Of a stretch of DNA of 64,000 bases, positions 1 through 11,216 are shown piece after piece. The DNA lies in NCBI GenBank assembly GCA_000196815.1, contig FP929003.1:1-64000 (forward strand), read 5' to 3'. Each line of letters opens with the position of its first letter. Position 1 is the first letter of the stretch. Position numbers and translations under genes: made by a program. The notes beneath the pieces are model-generated. The model was not told the origin of the DNA and made no database searches. It worked only from the letters and a program-made list of their open reading frames with translations. Source of the stretch: Nitrospira defluvii. Lineage in GTDB: Bacteria; Nitrospirota; Nitrospiria; Nitrospirales; Nitrospiraceae.

Positions 1-157
1 AAAAATAAACCGTCGGCCGGTCTCTCGGATGTCCACAAGAAGCGCGCGCGTCTACTCATCGAGCGATCAATAAAACCAGGGCTTCCTATGTATTTATCCA
101 CACCTGTGCATAAGGCTGTGAACATTCATAAGGTATTGAGTTTATAGGATTAATTAG
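1..157. other. oriC: oriC-proximal region with DnaA boxes
   Basis: This non-coding stretch in front of dnaA contains a perfect DnaA box, TTATCCACA, at 94-102. An opposite-strand variant, TGTGCATAA (TTATGCACA on the minus strand), lies at 105-113, and a looser match, ATGTCCACA, at 28-36. A further TGTGAA-type half match begins near 117. AT-rich sequence runs from about 120 to the dnaA start. The cluster fits part of a chromosomal origin and of dnaA autoregulation. Only the dnaA-side part is visible, so the unwinding element and remaining boxes may lie before position 1. The origin assignment is inference from box density and position. Confidence 0.7.
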
Positions 158-1498
158 ATGTGGAATGACGCCCTCGTGTACATTCAGGAAAAGGTCCCGA
201 AGCAGGTCTTTGAAACCTGGTTCACTCCTGTTGTGCTCGACCGGATTGAAGATACAACGGCCTATCTTGCAGTCCCGAACAAATTTTTCGGCGAGTGGTT
301 AGGAGAGCATTACCGCGATCTCCTGGCGGAAGCGGTCTCGGTTGCGCAAGGGGACGGCCACTTGGACGTGTCCTTTGTCGTCCATAACAAGCAGGTTCCT
401 TCCACTTTGCCCGCTCAACAGGAGAGTGGGTCGGCGGATACGGCCGGGCGTGGATTCGTCGCGTCCCGATCAAAACGCGGCGTGCAATTGAATCCCAAAT
501 ATACCTTCAAGAGTTTCGTAGTCGGGGCAGGAAACCAGTTCGCCCACGCGGCCTGTATGGCCGTGGCCGAACAACCGGCCAAAGCGTACAACCCGCTGTT
601 TCTCTATGGCGGTGTGGGATTGGGTAAGACCCACTTGCTGAATGCGATCGGCAACTACCTGGCTGAACGGAGCGACCTCCGCATCGCCTACCTGACGACC
701 GAGCAGTTTACGAACGAGGTCATCAACTCCATTCGCTATGACAAGATGATCGATCTTCGCAAGCGGTATCGCAACGTCGATATGTTGATGATCGACGACA
801 TTCAATTTCTGGCGGGCAAAGAGCGGACGCAGGAAGAGTTCTTTCATACGTTCAATACCCTCTACGAGGCCCATAAACAGATCGTCCTGTCGAGCGACCG
901 CTTTCCGAAGGATATGCCGGATATCGAAGAGCGGCTTCGGTCCCGGTTCGAATGGGGGCTTATTGCCGACCTGCAGCCGCCGGACGTGGAGACCCGTATC
1001 GCCATCTTGCGCAAGAAATCCGAGGACGAACGCATTGCATTGCCCGAGGATGTGATTCATTTCCTGGCCACCACGATGAAGAACAACATTCGTGAGCTGG
1101 AAGGCTCGCTCGTGCGGGTCGGGGCCTATTCCTCGCTGACGGGGCAAACGATCACGCTCGATATGGCCAAGAACGTCTTGCGCGATCTCATCGGGGACAA
1201 GAAGAAGATTGTCTCCATCGAAGATATTCAGGAGGCGGTGGGGTCGAAGTATCATTTGAAGATTGCCGATTTGAAATCGCGGCGTCGAAGCAAAACGCTG
1301 GTGCACCCGCGTCAGATTGCCATGTATCTCTGCCGGGAACTCACCGACGCCTCATTTCCTGAGATCGGACGCCAGTTCGGCGGCAAGGATCATACGACGA
1401 TTATTCACGCCTGCCGGCAGATCTCAAAGGCAAAAGAAGCCGACAGCACCCTGCACACGACGCTGGAAGGCCTGAAAGAACAGATCTTGAGGGCGTGA
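158..1498 (+). CDS. dnaA: Chromosomal replication initiator protein DnaA
   Basis: DnaA binds DnaA boxes at oriC as an ATP-bound oligomer, melts the origin and recruits the replicative helicase. At 446 aa it has the usual family length. The N-terminal domain (about 1-80) is followed by a short linker and an AAA+ core. Walker A GGVGLGKT lies near residues 150-158 and Walker B MLMIDDIQF near 208-217. The C-terminal domain IV carries the DNA-binding signature GGKDHTTIIHA near 407-418. The ATG at 158 leaves the full domain I intact. It is the first gene of the replication cluster, with dnaN starting 22 bases after its stop. The DnaA boxes upstream suggest autorepression. Confidence 0.98.
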   Translation: MWNDALVYIQEKVPKQVFETWFTPVVLDRIEDTTAYLAVPNKFFGEWLGEHYRDLLAEAVSVAQGDGHLDVSFVVHNKQVPSTLPAQQESGSADTAGRGFVASRSKRGVQLNPKYTFKSFVVGAGNQFAHAACMAVAEQPAKAYNPLFLYGGVGLGKTHLLNAIGNYLAERSDLRIAYLTTEQFTNEVINSIRYDKMIDLRKRYRNVDMLMIDDIQFLAGKERTQEEFFHTFNTLYEAHKQIVLSSDRFPKDMPDIEERLRSRFEWGLIADLQPPDVETRIAILRKKSEDERIALPEDVIHFLATTMKNNIRELEGSLVRVGAYSSLTGQTITLDMAKNVLRDLIGDKKKIVSIEDIQEAVGSKYHLKIADLKSRRRSKTLVHPRQIAMYLCRELTDASFPEIGRQFGGKDHTTIIHACRQISKAKEADSTLHTTLEGLKEQILRA

Positions 1499-1520
1499 GG
1501 CCCTCTGAGGGAGACCGACC

Positions 1521-2651
1521 ATGAAGGTACGCATCGGACGAGAGGAATTGTTGACGGGATTGCAGCGGGTGCAGGGTGTCGTTGAAAAACGAAACACCAT
1601 GCCCATCCTCTCGAACATTTTGTTGGAAGCCAAACACGACGGCGCTGAAATTGTCGCCACCGATCTTGAGATCGGCATGAGGGGTCTGTACAAGGCGACG
1701 GTCCTCGAAGCCGGCGGCGTGACGATTTCCGCCCGCAAGTTGTACGAGATCATCAAGGAATTGCCGAGCGGTGAGATCGAACTGACATCCGGCGACAACA
1801 ACTGGACGACGATCCAGTCCGGGAAGAGTCAGTTCAAGGTGGTCGGCCTTCCGAGCGGCGACTATCCGGCGCTGCCCTCTATCGAACGCGAGGGGCTGAC
1901 GCCCCTGGCCGGAGCGGGTCTGTTGGAATTGATTCGCAAGACGTTGTTTGCCGCCGGCGACAACGATGCGCGATACATCCTGAACGGCCTGCTCGTGAGC
2001 TTGACGACAACCGAAAAGAAAACCACGCTCCTGCGACTGGTCGGCACCGACGGCCATCGCCTGGCCGTGGCGGAGCGCGAAGTCGGTACCCCGAATGCGA
2101 AGCAGCCGGCCCAGGATATCAAAGCGATCATCCCGAAGAAGGCGGCGCAGGAAATGCGGCGTTTGCTGGAAGAGGGGGGCGACGAAGAGCCCTTGATCGG
2201 GTTCACCAAAAATCTCATGATCTTCCGCAAGAGCGGCCTCCTCCTCACCTCCCGCCTCATGGAGGGGAACTACCCCAATTACCAGCAGGTGGTCCCGAAA
2301 GAGAGCGGCAAGCGCATTGCGGTTAATCGCGGGCTGCTGGAAAGCGCGTTGCGACGGGTCTCGGTGTTGTCGAAAGACAAGGCGAATGCCGTGAAGGTTT
2401 CGTTTGCCCCCGGAGGCATGACCCTGTTTTCGAGCAATCCCGATTATGGAGAAGCCACGGAAGAATTGGTGGCCCGATATGAGGGCGAGGCGCTTCACAC
2501 AGGATTCAACGCCCGCTACCTCCTGGATGCCTTGAGCGTTATGGATGGAGAATCGGTCTCGTTGCAAATGGACACCGCCTTAAGCCCTTGCCTGATTCAG
2601 GAGGCCGAGAGTCCCGGATTCAAATGCGTCGTGATGCCGATCAAAATTTAG
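1521..2651 (+). CDS. dnaN: DNA polymerase III beta subunit (sliding clamp)
   Basis: The beta clamp forms a dimeric ring round DNA and gives Pol III its processivity. The 376-aa protein has the family's usual length and three-domain architecture. It starts MKVRIGREELLTGLQRVQGV and ends with a VVMPIKI-type C-terminus (family pattern MPIR/MPMR), which forms part of the last strand by the protein-binding pocket. An SD-like GAGGGAGA precedes the ATG. It follows dnaA directly in the same direction, the classic dnaA-dnaN pairing, and is probably co-transcribed with it. A palindromic repeat separates it from gyrB. Confidence 0.97.
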   Translation: MKVRIGREELLTGLQRVQGVVEKRNTMPILSNILLEAKHDGAEIVATDLEIGMRGLYKATVLEAGGVTISARKLYEIIKELPSGEIELTSGDNNWTTIQSGKSQFKVVGLPSGDYPALPSIEREGLTPLAGAGLLELIRKTLFAAGDNDARYILNGLLVSLTTTEKKTTLLRLVGTDGHRLAVAEREVGTPNAKQPAQDIKAIIPKKAAQEMRRLLEEGGDEEPLIGFTKNLMIFRKSGLLLTSRLMEGNYPNYQQVVPKESGKRIAVNRGLLESALRRVSVLSKDKANAVKVSFAPGGMTLFSSNPDYGEATEELVARYEGEALHTGFNARYLLDALSVMDGESVSLQMDTALSPCLIQEAESPGFKCVVMPIKI

Positions 2652-2670
2652 GAATCGGAATGTCTTTTTA

Positions 2671-2793
2671 CAGGATGCTCACAATGGCTGAACGGCAAGG
2701 CGGCCGCGAGCGTAGGGTCGAGGCGTACCCCTGCGGTACGTTGAGGAACTGCACGATGCGAGAATGCCGCCGGCGGACGTGTTCAGCATCCTG
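2671..2793 (+). repeat. Palindromic intergenic repeat, copy 1
   Basis: This is one of six copies of a dispersed repeat in the window. The ends are a perfect 9-bp inverted repeat, CAGGATGCT at 2671-2679 and AGCATCCTG at 2785-2793. Near the middle is a small hairpin, GTACC-CCTGC-GGTAC, inside the shared core GAGGCGTACC...GGTACGTTGAGG. A second shared block, GCAAGGCGGCCGC, lies on the left arm and GAGAATGCCGCC on the right. The element fills most of the dnaN-gyrB gap and stops 11 bases before the gyrB start, so gyrB's ribosome-binding site abuts its right end. It has no coding potential. Confidence 0.85.
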
Positions 2794-2804
2794 GTAGGAG
2801 TTGA

Positions 2805-5279
<2,475 letters not shown>

Positions 5280-5324
5280 CCGGTCCTGATTAAGAAGACG
5301 ACAACTTGGTTCTGTGAATTCGTA

Positions 5325-5445
5325 GGATGCTCAAAATGGTGCTTCGGCAAGGCCGCAGGCGAGAGAGGACCGGAGGCGTACCCTCCGGGGTACGTTGAGG
5401 ACCTTCTCGAGCCGAGAACGAAGCCGAGGGACATGTTCAGCATCC
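5325..5445 (+). repeat. Palindromic intergenic repeat, copy 2
   Basis: This is the second copy of the dispersed palindrome, in the same orientation as copy 1. The termini are GGATGCT at 5325-5331 and AGCATCC at 5439-5445. The internal core GGAGGCGTACCCTCC is followed by GGGGTACGTTGAGG, and GGCAAGGCCGCAG and CCGAGAACG blocks match the other copies. It lies in the gyrB-gyrA gap and ends 11 bases before the gyrA start, the same spacing as copy 1 to gyrB. The repeat therefore sits in the 5' leader of two gyrase genes, if they have their own promoters, or between them in a joint transcript. Confidence 0.85.
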
Positions 5446-5456
5446 GTGGAGGGTAG

Positions 5457-7919
5457 ATGCCGCCAGATGAACGCTTAGGCCAAATTGCGATCGAAGATGA
5501 GATGCGCTCGTCGTACCTGGATTACGCCATGAGCGTGATCGTCGGTCGCGCGCTCCCCGACGTGCGGGACGGGTTGAAGCCGGTGCACCGGCGCATTCTG
5601 CACGGCATGAACGAAATGGGGCTGGCCGCGAACCGGCCGTATCGTAAGTCGGCCAAGATCGTGGGCGAGATCATGGGTAACTACCACCCCCATGGCGATT
5701 CCGCGATTTACGACACGCTCGTGCGTATGGCGCAGAACTTCAACATGCGCTACATGCTGGTCGACGGTCAGGGCAATTACGGCTCCATGGACGGTGACGC
5801 CGCCGCCGCCATGCGGTACACCGAAGCCCGTTTGACCAAATTGGCCGAAGAGCTGTTGGCCGACATCGAAAAAGAGACGGTCGATTTCGGCCCCAACTAC
5901 GATGAATCCCGCGTCGAGCCGCTCGTGCTGCCGTCCCGGGTGCCGAACCTGCTGGTCAACGGCGCCGGTGGAATCGCCGTCGGGTACGCCACCAACATTC
6001 CCACGCACAATCTGGGTGAAGTCATCGAGGGGTTGCTCCTGCTGCTCGAAAACCCCGAGGTGACGATTGCGCAATTGATGAAAAAAATTCCCGGGCCGGA
6101 CTTTCCCACCGCCGGATTCATCTATGGCACGTCCGGCATCAAAGATGCGTATGAGACGGGCCGCGGCTTGTTGACCGTTCGCGCGAAAGTGGCGATTGAG
6201 ACCGATGAACGGACCGATCGTGAGCGACTGATCATCACTGAAATTCCCTACCAGGTGAACAAGTCCAAGTTGATCGAGAAGATTGCCGACCTGGCGCAGG
6301 AAGACCGCGTCACGGGCATCTCCGATATCCGCGACGAGTCGGACCGCGAGGGTGTGCGTGTCGTCATCGAGCTGAAGCGGAACGAGATTCCGCTCGTGGT
6401 GCTGAACAATTTATACAAACACAGTCAGTTGCAGACGACCTTCGGTGTCAACATGCTGGCGCTCGTCAACAACCGTCCGGAAGTGCTGAATCTCAAGCGG
6501 ATTCTGGAAGCCTTTGTCGAGCACCGGCGCGAAGTGGTGGTGCGGCGCACGGCGTACGATTTGCGCAAGGCGGAAGAACGCGCCCATATCCTCGAAGGCC
6601 TCAAGATCGCGCTGGATAACCTGGATGCCGTAATCGCGCTGATCCGCCGTTCGCAGTCCCCCGATGTGGCGCGTACGGGTTTGATGCAGCAATTCCGGCT
6701 GTCGGAGATTCAAGCCAATGCCATTCTCGAAATGCGCCTCCAGCGGCTCACGCAACTGGAGCGCGACAAACTCGTGGAAGAGTATCGCGAAGTGCTGAAG
6801 ACCATCGAGTATCTGCGGTCGGTTCTGGGCAGCGAGGCCCTGGTGCGCAAGATCATCCGCGACGAATTGACGGAGATCAAAGAGAAGTATCAGGACGAAC
6901 GCCGCACCAAGATCGTCAAGGAAGAGGCCGAGCTGACGCTCGAAGATTTGATCGCCGAAGAAGAAGTTGTCGTGACGATTTCCCACGCCGGCTATATCAA
7001 GCGGAACGCCGTCACCCTCTACCGGGCGCAACGGCGCGGCGGCAAGGGAAAAATTGCGATGGGAATCAAGGAAGAGGATTTCGTCGAGACGCTCTTCACG
7101 GCGTCGACCCACGACTCGCTGCTCTTCTTTACCGATGCGGGCAAGGTCTATTGGCTCAAGGTACATGAAATTCCCGAAGCGAGCCGGGCCGCCAAAGGCA
7201 AAGCACTGGTCAATCTCTTGGCCCTCTCCAAAGACGAGAAGGTCACGGCAACCCTTCCGGTGAAAGAATACCGCGCCGATCGGTTTGTCATCATGGGGAC
7301 CAAGCAGGGCGTCATCAAGAAAACGGAACTGTCGGCCTACAGCAATCCGCGCCAGGGCGGCATCATTGCGCTCTCGCTCGATGCGGGCGACAAGCTGATC
7401 GGTGTGGATCTGACCGACGGCCAGCGTGAGATTCTGCTGGGCACGAAGCAGGGCATCACCATCCGGTTTAAGGAAGAAGATGTGCGCGCGATGGGACGCA
7501 CGGCCCACGGGGTGCGCGGGATCACTCTGGAGCCCGGAGACGAAGTCATCGGCATGGAGACGATTACGCCCGACTCGACCACCGCGATCCTCACCGTGAC
7601 CGAAGGCGGGTACGGCAAACGGACACCGGTGAACGAATATCGCGTGCAGGGCCGCGGCGGCAAAGGCATCATCAGCGTCAAGACGACCGAGCGGAACGGG
7701 CCGGCGGTGGGATTCCTCCAGGTTCGCGACGAGGATGAGATCATGTTGATGGCGGCGCAGGGGAAAGTGCTGCGCTGCAAGGTGGATGATATCCGTGAAA
7801 TCGGGCGCAACACCCAAGGTGTCCGCCTTCTCGATATGGATGGAGACGAGGATCGTGTGGTCGCCGTCGTAAGACTGGTCGAACGCGAAGAAGGAGTGCC
7901 TGAAGAGGGCGAGTCATGA
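5457..7919 (+). CDS. gyrA: DNA gyrase subunit A
   Basis: GyrA cuts and rejoins the transported DNA duplex and wraps DNA through its C-terminal domain. The 820-aa protein begins with the usual AIEDEMRSSYLDYAMSVIVGR-type segment. The catalytic tyrosine is Tyr121 in AAAMRYTEARL. The quinolone-resistance region reads YHPHGDSAIYDTLVRMAQ, so the usual serine (HGDS) and the acidic-position residue (Y rather than E/D after AI) can be read off. The GyrA box QRRGGKG at residues 525-531 starts the beta-pinwheel domain and marks it as gyrase rather than topoisomerase IV. The SD is in GTGGAGGGTAG, at the edge of repeat copy 2. Confidence 0.98.
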   Translation: MPPDERLGQIAIEDEMRSSYLDYAMSVIVGRALPDVRDGLKPVHRRILHGMNEMGLAANRPYRKSAKIVGEIMGNYHPHGDSAIYDTLVRMAQNFNMRYMLVDGQGNYGSMDGDAAAAMRYTEARLTKLAEELLADIEKETVDFGPNYDESRVEPLVLPSRVPNLLVNGAGGIAVGYATNIPTHNLGEVIEGLLLLLENPEVTIAQLMKKIPGPDFPTAGFIYGTSGIKDAYETGRGLLTVRAKVAIETDERTDRERLIITEIPYQVNKSKLIEKIADLAQEDRVTGISDIRDESDREGVRVVIELKRNEIPLVVLNNLYKHSQLQTTFGVNMLALVNNRPEVLNLKRILEAFVEHRREVVVRRTAYDLRKAEERAHILEGLKIALDNLDAVIALIRRSQSPDVARTGLMQQFRLSEIQANAILEMRLQRLTQLERDKLVEEYREVLKTIEYLRSVLGSEALVRKIIRDELTEIKEKYQDERRTKIVKEEAELTLEDLIAEEEVVVTISHAGYIKRNAVTLYRAQRRGGKGKIAMGIKEEDFVETLFTASTHDSLLFFTDAGKVYWLKVHEIPEASRAAKGKALVNLLALSKDEKVTATLPVKEYRADRFVIMGTKQGVIKKTELSAYSNPRQGGIIALSLDAGDKLIGVDLTDGQREILLGTKQGITIRFKEEDVRAMGRTAHGVRGITLEPGDEVIGMETITPDSTTAILTVTEGGYGKRTPVNEYRVQGRGGKGIISVKTTERNGPAVGFLQVRDEDEIMLMAAQGKVLRCKVDDIREIGRNTQGVRLLDMDGDEDRVVAVVRLVEREEGVPEEGES

Positions 7920-7959
7920 CTCCTTGGAGCCGCACCGCTGTCATGCGGCTCCCGCCACC

Positions 7960-8580
7960 ATGCTTATGAACCATCCAACTCCGCCATCGGCCGTGGCTCC
8001 GACCAAGACTCCAGCCAAGCGTCCGCTGGACACCGTGGTCAAAATGGCGCTGGGCGTCCTGTTCGGCTCCTTTGCCTTGATCTGGGGCGGGATGTTCCTC
8101 AGCCGTCCGGATCGATCGATTCCACCCTATAGCATCGGCTCCCAGGAACGCACGGTGGTGGCGGTGCACGTGCCGTCCTGGACCAGCGATACCGAGATCG
8201 AAACCCTGATCGAGCGATTCCGGAAAGTCGGCTCCGAGAGCCGGAACTTCGGCAGTATGAAAATCCAGCCCACGACCCTGGATGATCCCAAAGGGCGCTA
8301 TCAGCACATTGCGATCTACATCTTCACCGATGAAGGCTGGACGGAGCCGGAAGTGCTGCACAAGTACGTAACGGGTGAAGATGCCACGGTACGGGACGGG
8401 TTCGAGGGATCCGTACGCGGATTCTACCGGCTCGATGAACAGGAAGAAGAGGGCCGCATCGGACCTGTTCCCAGAGGAAAAGACAGTGCGGCTACCGCGG
8501 CCTATTCGCGGCAGTTGTTTAAGGGGACCGTCGTGCGGAACGCGGCGGCATCTCCGGCTGACTCAACGCCTGCGCCATGA
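7960..8580 (+). CDS. Membrane-anchored protein of unknown function
   Basis: I do not recognise this family. The protein has about 206 aa. A Pro/Thr-rich cytoplasmic N-terminus is followed by one hydrophobic segment (MALGVLFGSFALIWGGMFL, roughly residues 28-46) and a soluble, charged C-terminal domain rich in Arg/Glu. This suggests a single-pass inner-membrane protein with a periplasmic domain. The start is uncertain. A TTG at 7924 gives a longer version, while ATGs at 7960 and 7966 lie nearer the hydrophobic anchor. None has a strong ribosome-binding site. It follows gyrA by about 40 bases and may be co-transcribed. Its last 62 bases overlap the convergent DciA-like gene. Confidence 0.7.
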   Translation: MLMNHPTPPSAVAPTKTPAKRPLDTVVKMALGVLFGSFALIWGGMFLSRPDRSIPPYSIGSQERTVVAVHVPSWTSDTEIETLIERFRKVGSESRNFGSMKIQPTTLDDPKGRYQHIAIYIFTDEGWTEPEVLHKYVTGEDATVRDGFEGSVRGFYRLDEQEEEGRIGPVPRGKDSAATAAYSRQLFKGTVVRNAAASPADSTPAP

Positions 8581-9025
8581 GGGTAACCAGGTGTTCACGC
8601 AGGGCCTGGTCCTGAATGCCCTGGGCGTGAAGCGTCACCTCCCGGAGTAACTGGGGGGACGGCTGAATCGCAGGCGGTTCGACGTCGGCAGTCGCTTCGG
8701 CAGTCGATGAATGGTCGGCGGTGACCTCTCCGATGCGCAGCACGATTTCCGTCACCAACGGCTCGCCCGCCATCGCATTTACCTTTTCCAGCAGGACGGG
8801 CTTGAGAAAGGTGAGTTGCTGTAGCCACACCGAGTTGTGCACCAGGACGTACAGCTTTTTGAACCGGATCTGATCGGGACGCGTGTGCGCGGCGATCGGT
8901 TTACCCACGATGTCGGGCCACTGACGTCGCAGACGCGCTTCGAATAGCTTGCTCTCCAGGCCCAACCTGTGGGCGACACCGGCCAAGATCGAGCCGAAGG
9001 AATCAAGTCTGCTCTGTCCACGCAT
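8519..9025 (-). CDS. DciA-like (DUF721) protein
   Basis: The DUF721/DciA family supplies the replicative helicase loading or operating factor in bacteria that lack DnaC or DnaI. That role fits its place beside dnaA, dnaN and gyrase. The 168-aa product starts MRGQSRLDSFGSILAGVAHR. It has the family core (LFEARLRRQWPDIVGKPIAAHTRP, then LYVLVHNSVWLQQLTFLKP), in which the WPDIVG and VHNSVWLQQL motifs are typical. The C-terminal third is Ser/Ala/Gln-rich and probably disordered. The ATG at 9025 was chosen because upstream residues are not family-like. The gene is divergent from smpB and overlaps the preceding convergent gene by 62 bases. Confidence 0.82.
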   Translation of the reverse strand: MRGQSRLDSFGSILAGVAHRLGLESKLFEARLRRQWPDIVGKPIAAHTRPDQIRFKKLYVLVHNSVWLQQLTFLKPVLLEKVNAMAGEPLVTEIVLRIGEVTADHSSTAEATADVEPPAIQPSPQLLREVTLHAQGIQDQALREHLVTLMAQALSQPEMPPRSARRSP

Positions 9026-9077
9026 GGTGGTATGATAACAAAATCTGCCCGATGGAAATAGCTCGCGCCGGCATGAG

Positions 9078-9557
9078 ATGACGAAAACGCACGACACAGA
9101 AGACCAGTACAAAGTCGTCGCCACCAATCGGAAGGCGTATCACGACTACTTCATCGAAGAGAAGTTCGAGGCCGGGGTCATCCTGCGGGGGACTGAGGTG
9201 AAGTCGTTGCGGGAAGGTCGCGTGAACCTCCAGGATAGTTATGCTTCGGTGGACGACGGCGAGGTCTATCTGCAGCATTGTCACATCAGCCCCTACTCGC
9301 ACGGCAATTTGATGAATCACGACCCGCTCCGCAAGCGAAAGCTGTTGTTGCATCGCAAAGAGATCAACAAGCTGATCGGGAAAACCCAGCTGAAGGGTCT
9401 GACGCTCGTCCCCCTGCGCATCTACTTTTCGAAGCGCGGCCACGCCAAAGTGGAACTAGCCCTGGCGAAGGGCAAGAAACAATACGATCGCCGGGAATCG
9501 ATCAAAGCCCGCGAAGCCGGCCGAGAAGTCGAGCGCGCGATCAAGCAAAGAAAATAG
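9078..9557 (+). CDS. smpB: SsrA-binding protein SmpB
   Basis: SmpB binds the tRNA-like part of tmRNA and delivers it to stalled ribosomes for trans-translation. The 159-aa protein has the expected length and the OB-fold features: [31 protein letters not shown], then [16 protein letters not shown] and HRKEI. The C-terminal tail is basic ([29 protein letters not shown]) and in the family forms a helix in the mRNA channel. Its RNA partner ssrA is also in the window, about 44 kb downstream. It is divergent from the DciA-like gene with a 52-base shared promoter region. Confidence 0.97.
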   Translation: MTKTHDTEDQYKVVATNRKAYHDYFIEEKFEAGVILRGTEVKSLREGRVNLQDSYASVDDGEVYLQHCHISPYSHGNLMNHDPLRKRKLLLHRKEINKLIGKTQLKGLTLVPLRIYFSKRGHAKVELALAKGKKQYDRRESIKAREAGREVERAIKQRK

Positions 9558-9759
9558 GCGGTTTCGTCCCTCACACGTATCTTCTTTCCTCCTGCCCCCA
9601 GAGAGCCGTGACGTCTCAGTCCCTCATCAGAGTTTTCGATGCAATCCCCCGACTGGGCGGCCGTCGATGGGCCGGTCACCCGGCGTGTATGTCCCTATCA
9701 CCACAGCTGACTGATCTGTAGGAATATGCTTCCTTCCCGTTGAGGGAAAATATTCGCCC

Positions 9760-9787
9760 TTGACTTAGTTCTAATTAGAACTATTAT
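9760..9787 (+). promoter_or_regulatory. Promoter with embedded 18-bp palindromic operator
   Basis: The 320-base gap 9558-9877 holds no gene that I can support. It contains a near-consensus promoter, TTGACT at 9760-9765 and TATTAT at 9782-9787 with a 16-base spacer. The spacer is almost wholly a perfect palindrome, TAGTTCTAATTAGAACTA at 9766-9783, overlapping the first two bases of the -10. An operator in this position is expected to bind a dimeric repressor such as a MarR or HxlR family protein, which in Bacillus control quinone and electrophile detoxification. The repressor is not encoded next to it. The promoter lies 91 bases before the first gene of a nine-gene redox operon. Confidence 0.75.
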
Positions 9788-9877
9788 ACTGGCGTCGGGC
9801 CGTGCGGCGTTTCGCCGGGCGATCCGGGCTGCGGGCGGAGGCAAGCGGGCAATGGTCGATCACGGGAGGATACCGAA

Positions 9878-10324
9878 ATGAAAGCACTATTCAATACAGA
9901 CGACGGTTGGTCCGGCCTGATTTTGCGGCTGACCTTGGGGTTGGTGATGTTGCCTCACGGAGCTCAAAAGTTGCTGGGTTGGTTCGGGGGAATCGGGTTC
10001 GACGGCACGATGGGTTTTTTTACCCAGAAAATGGGGCTACCCTGGATCGTCGCATTTCTGGTTATCATGGGGGAGTTTTTCGGTAGCCTGGGGCTGCTCG
10101 CCGGACTATTGACGCGATTCACCGCCGCCAGCTTCATTGTGATCATGCTGGGAGCCATTCTGACGGTGCATCTGCCGGTGGGGTTTTTCATGAATTGGTT
10201 CGGGCAACAGCAGGGAGAGGGCTATGAGTACCATCTCCTGGTGATCGGGCTGGCCGCCGCGTTGCTGGTGACAGGCGCCGGTCGATGGTCGATGGATCGG
10301 GTGGTGGCGGAACGAGTCGCCTGA
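9878..10324 (+). CDS. DoxX family membrane protein (paralogue A)
   Basis: This 148-aa protein of the DoxX family has four predicted hydrophobic helices. Family members include thiosulfate:quinone oxidoreductase subunits and stress-induced membrane proteins; the specific substrate here is unknown. It begins MKALFNTDDGWSGLILRLTL, followed by MLPHGAQKLLGWFGG and GFFTQKMGLPWIVAFL. It is the first gene of an operon whose members all relate to redox or electrophile chemistry, under a palindromic operator. A close paralogue lies at 33372-33878 and shares long stretches such as ITRFTAASFIVIMLGAI-type sequence. The GGGAGGATACCGAA ribosome-binding region supports the ATG. Confidence 0.9.
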   Translation: MKALFNTDDGWSGLILRLTLGLVMLPHGAQKLLGWFGGIGFDGTMGFFTQKMGLPWIVAFLVIMGEFFGSLGLLAGLLTRFTAASFIVIMLGAILTVHLPVGFFMNWFGQQQGEGYEYHLLVIGLAAALLVTGAGRWSMDRVVAERVA

Positions 10325-10345
10325 GGCGGGAAAGGAGACCGAAAG

Positions 10346-11203
10346 ATGTTCGTCGTATTGGGAGCAACAGGACATACAGGAGCCGTGGTCGCAGAGACGC
10401 TGCTCGCTCACAAACAACCGGTGCGTGTGGTGGTTCGTTCGGCCGACAAGGGGGCAGCCTGGAAAGCTAAAGGGGCTGAGGTGGCCGTCGCCTCGCTGGA
10501 TGATGTGCCCGGCATGACGAAGGCCTTGCAAGGGGCCTTGGGTGTCTACATGCTCGTTCCGCCGAACTATGGAGCGACGGCCTGGCTCGCGGAGCAGCGG
10601 CAGCGGTTGGATCGCGCAGCGGAAGCCGTCAAAGCGAGCGGGATTTCACATGTCGTGTTCCTCTCGTCCGTCGGTAGCCAGATACCTGAGGGCACCGGCC
10701 CAATACGCGCCGTCCGATACGGCGAGCAAAAATTGAGTGCGGTGGCTCGTAATCTGACCGTCTTGCGCCCCTGTTACTTTATGGAGAACTGGGCACCGGG
10801 TATCGGGATGGCGAAGGGCCAGGGCCTGCTGCCGACATTCATGGCGCCGCAGGCGAAGGTGCCGATGATTTCAACCAGAGATATCGGCCGCGTCGCAGCG
10901 GAGCGATTGATGGCCGGCGGAAGGGGCCACACGGTGGTGGAGCTTGCGGGCCCGGAGGAGTACAGTCCGGAACAGGTGGCCGAGGCGCTCGGCGGGATTC
11001 TTGGCCGGGCGGTCGTCGCGCAACCGGCGCCGCTCAGCGCAGTGGTGCCGACATTCACCTCGTTCGGCTTTTCCGGAGAAGCCGCCCGCTTGTTCGAGGA
11101 AATGTACACGGCGTTCTCAACAGGTGCGATCGGGTATGAACATCCCGCCTCGCTGGTGCGAGGGACCATTCCCCTCGTTGAGGCATTGCGCGGATTGGCG
11201 TAA
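10346..11203 (+). CDS. NmrA-like NAD(P)H-binding quinone oxidoreductase-type protein
   Basis: This 285-aa protein has an atypical short-chain dehydrogenase fold of the NmrA/QOR2 type. It begins MFVVLGATGHTGAVVAETLL, which contains the GxTGxxG nucleotide-binding loop. It continues with VSFLSSVGSQ-type (HVVFLSSVGSQ) and RPCYFMENWAP segments common in NmrA/azoreductase-like proteins. Members reduce quinones or sense NADP(H). It follows the DoxX gene by 21 bases with a GGAAAGGAGACC ribosome-binding site. Together with pirin and the flavodoxin-like protein downstream, the context points to quinone or electrophile handling. The precise substrate cannot be read from the sequence. Confidence 0.85.
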   Translation: MFVVLGATGHTGAVVAETLLAHKQPVRVVVRSADKGAAWKAKGAEVAVASLDDVPGMTKALQGALGVYMLVPPNYGATAWLAEQRQRLDRAAEAVKASGISHVVFLSSVGSQIPEGTGPIRAVRYGEQKLSAVARNLTVLRPCYFMENWAPGIGMAKGQGLLPTFMAPQAKVPMISTRDIGRVAAERLMAGGRGHTVVELAGPEEYSPEQVAEALGGILGRAVVAQPAPLSAVVPTFTSFGFSGEAARLFEEMYTAFSTGAIGYEHPASLVRGTIPLVEALRGLA

Positions 11204-11216
11204 GGAAGGAGGCACT

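Noticed and set aside
6411-7817. Long minus-strand reading opposite gyrA
   Set aside because: It is a shadow of gyrA codon structure, with no recognisable motifs and no ribosome-binding site.
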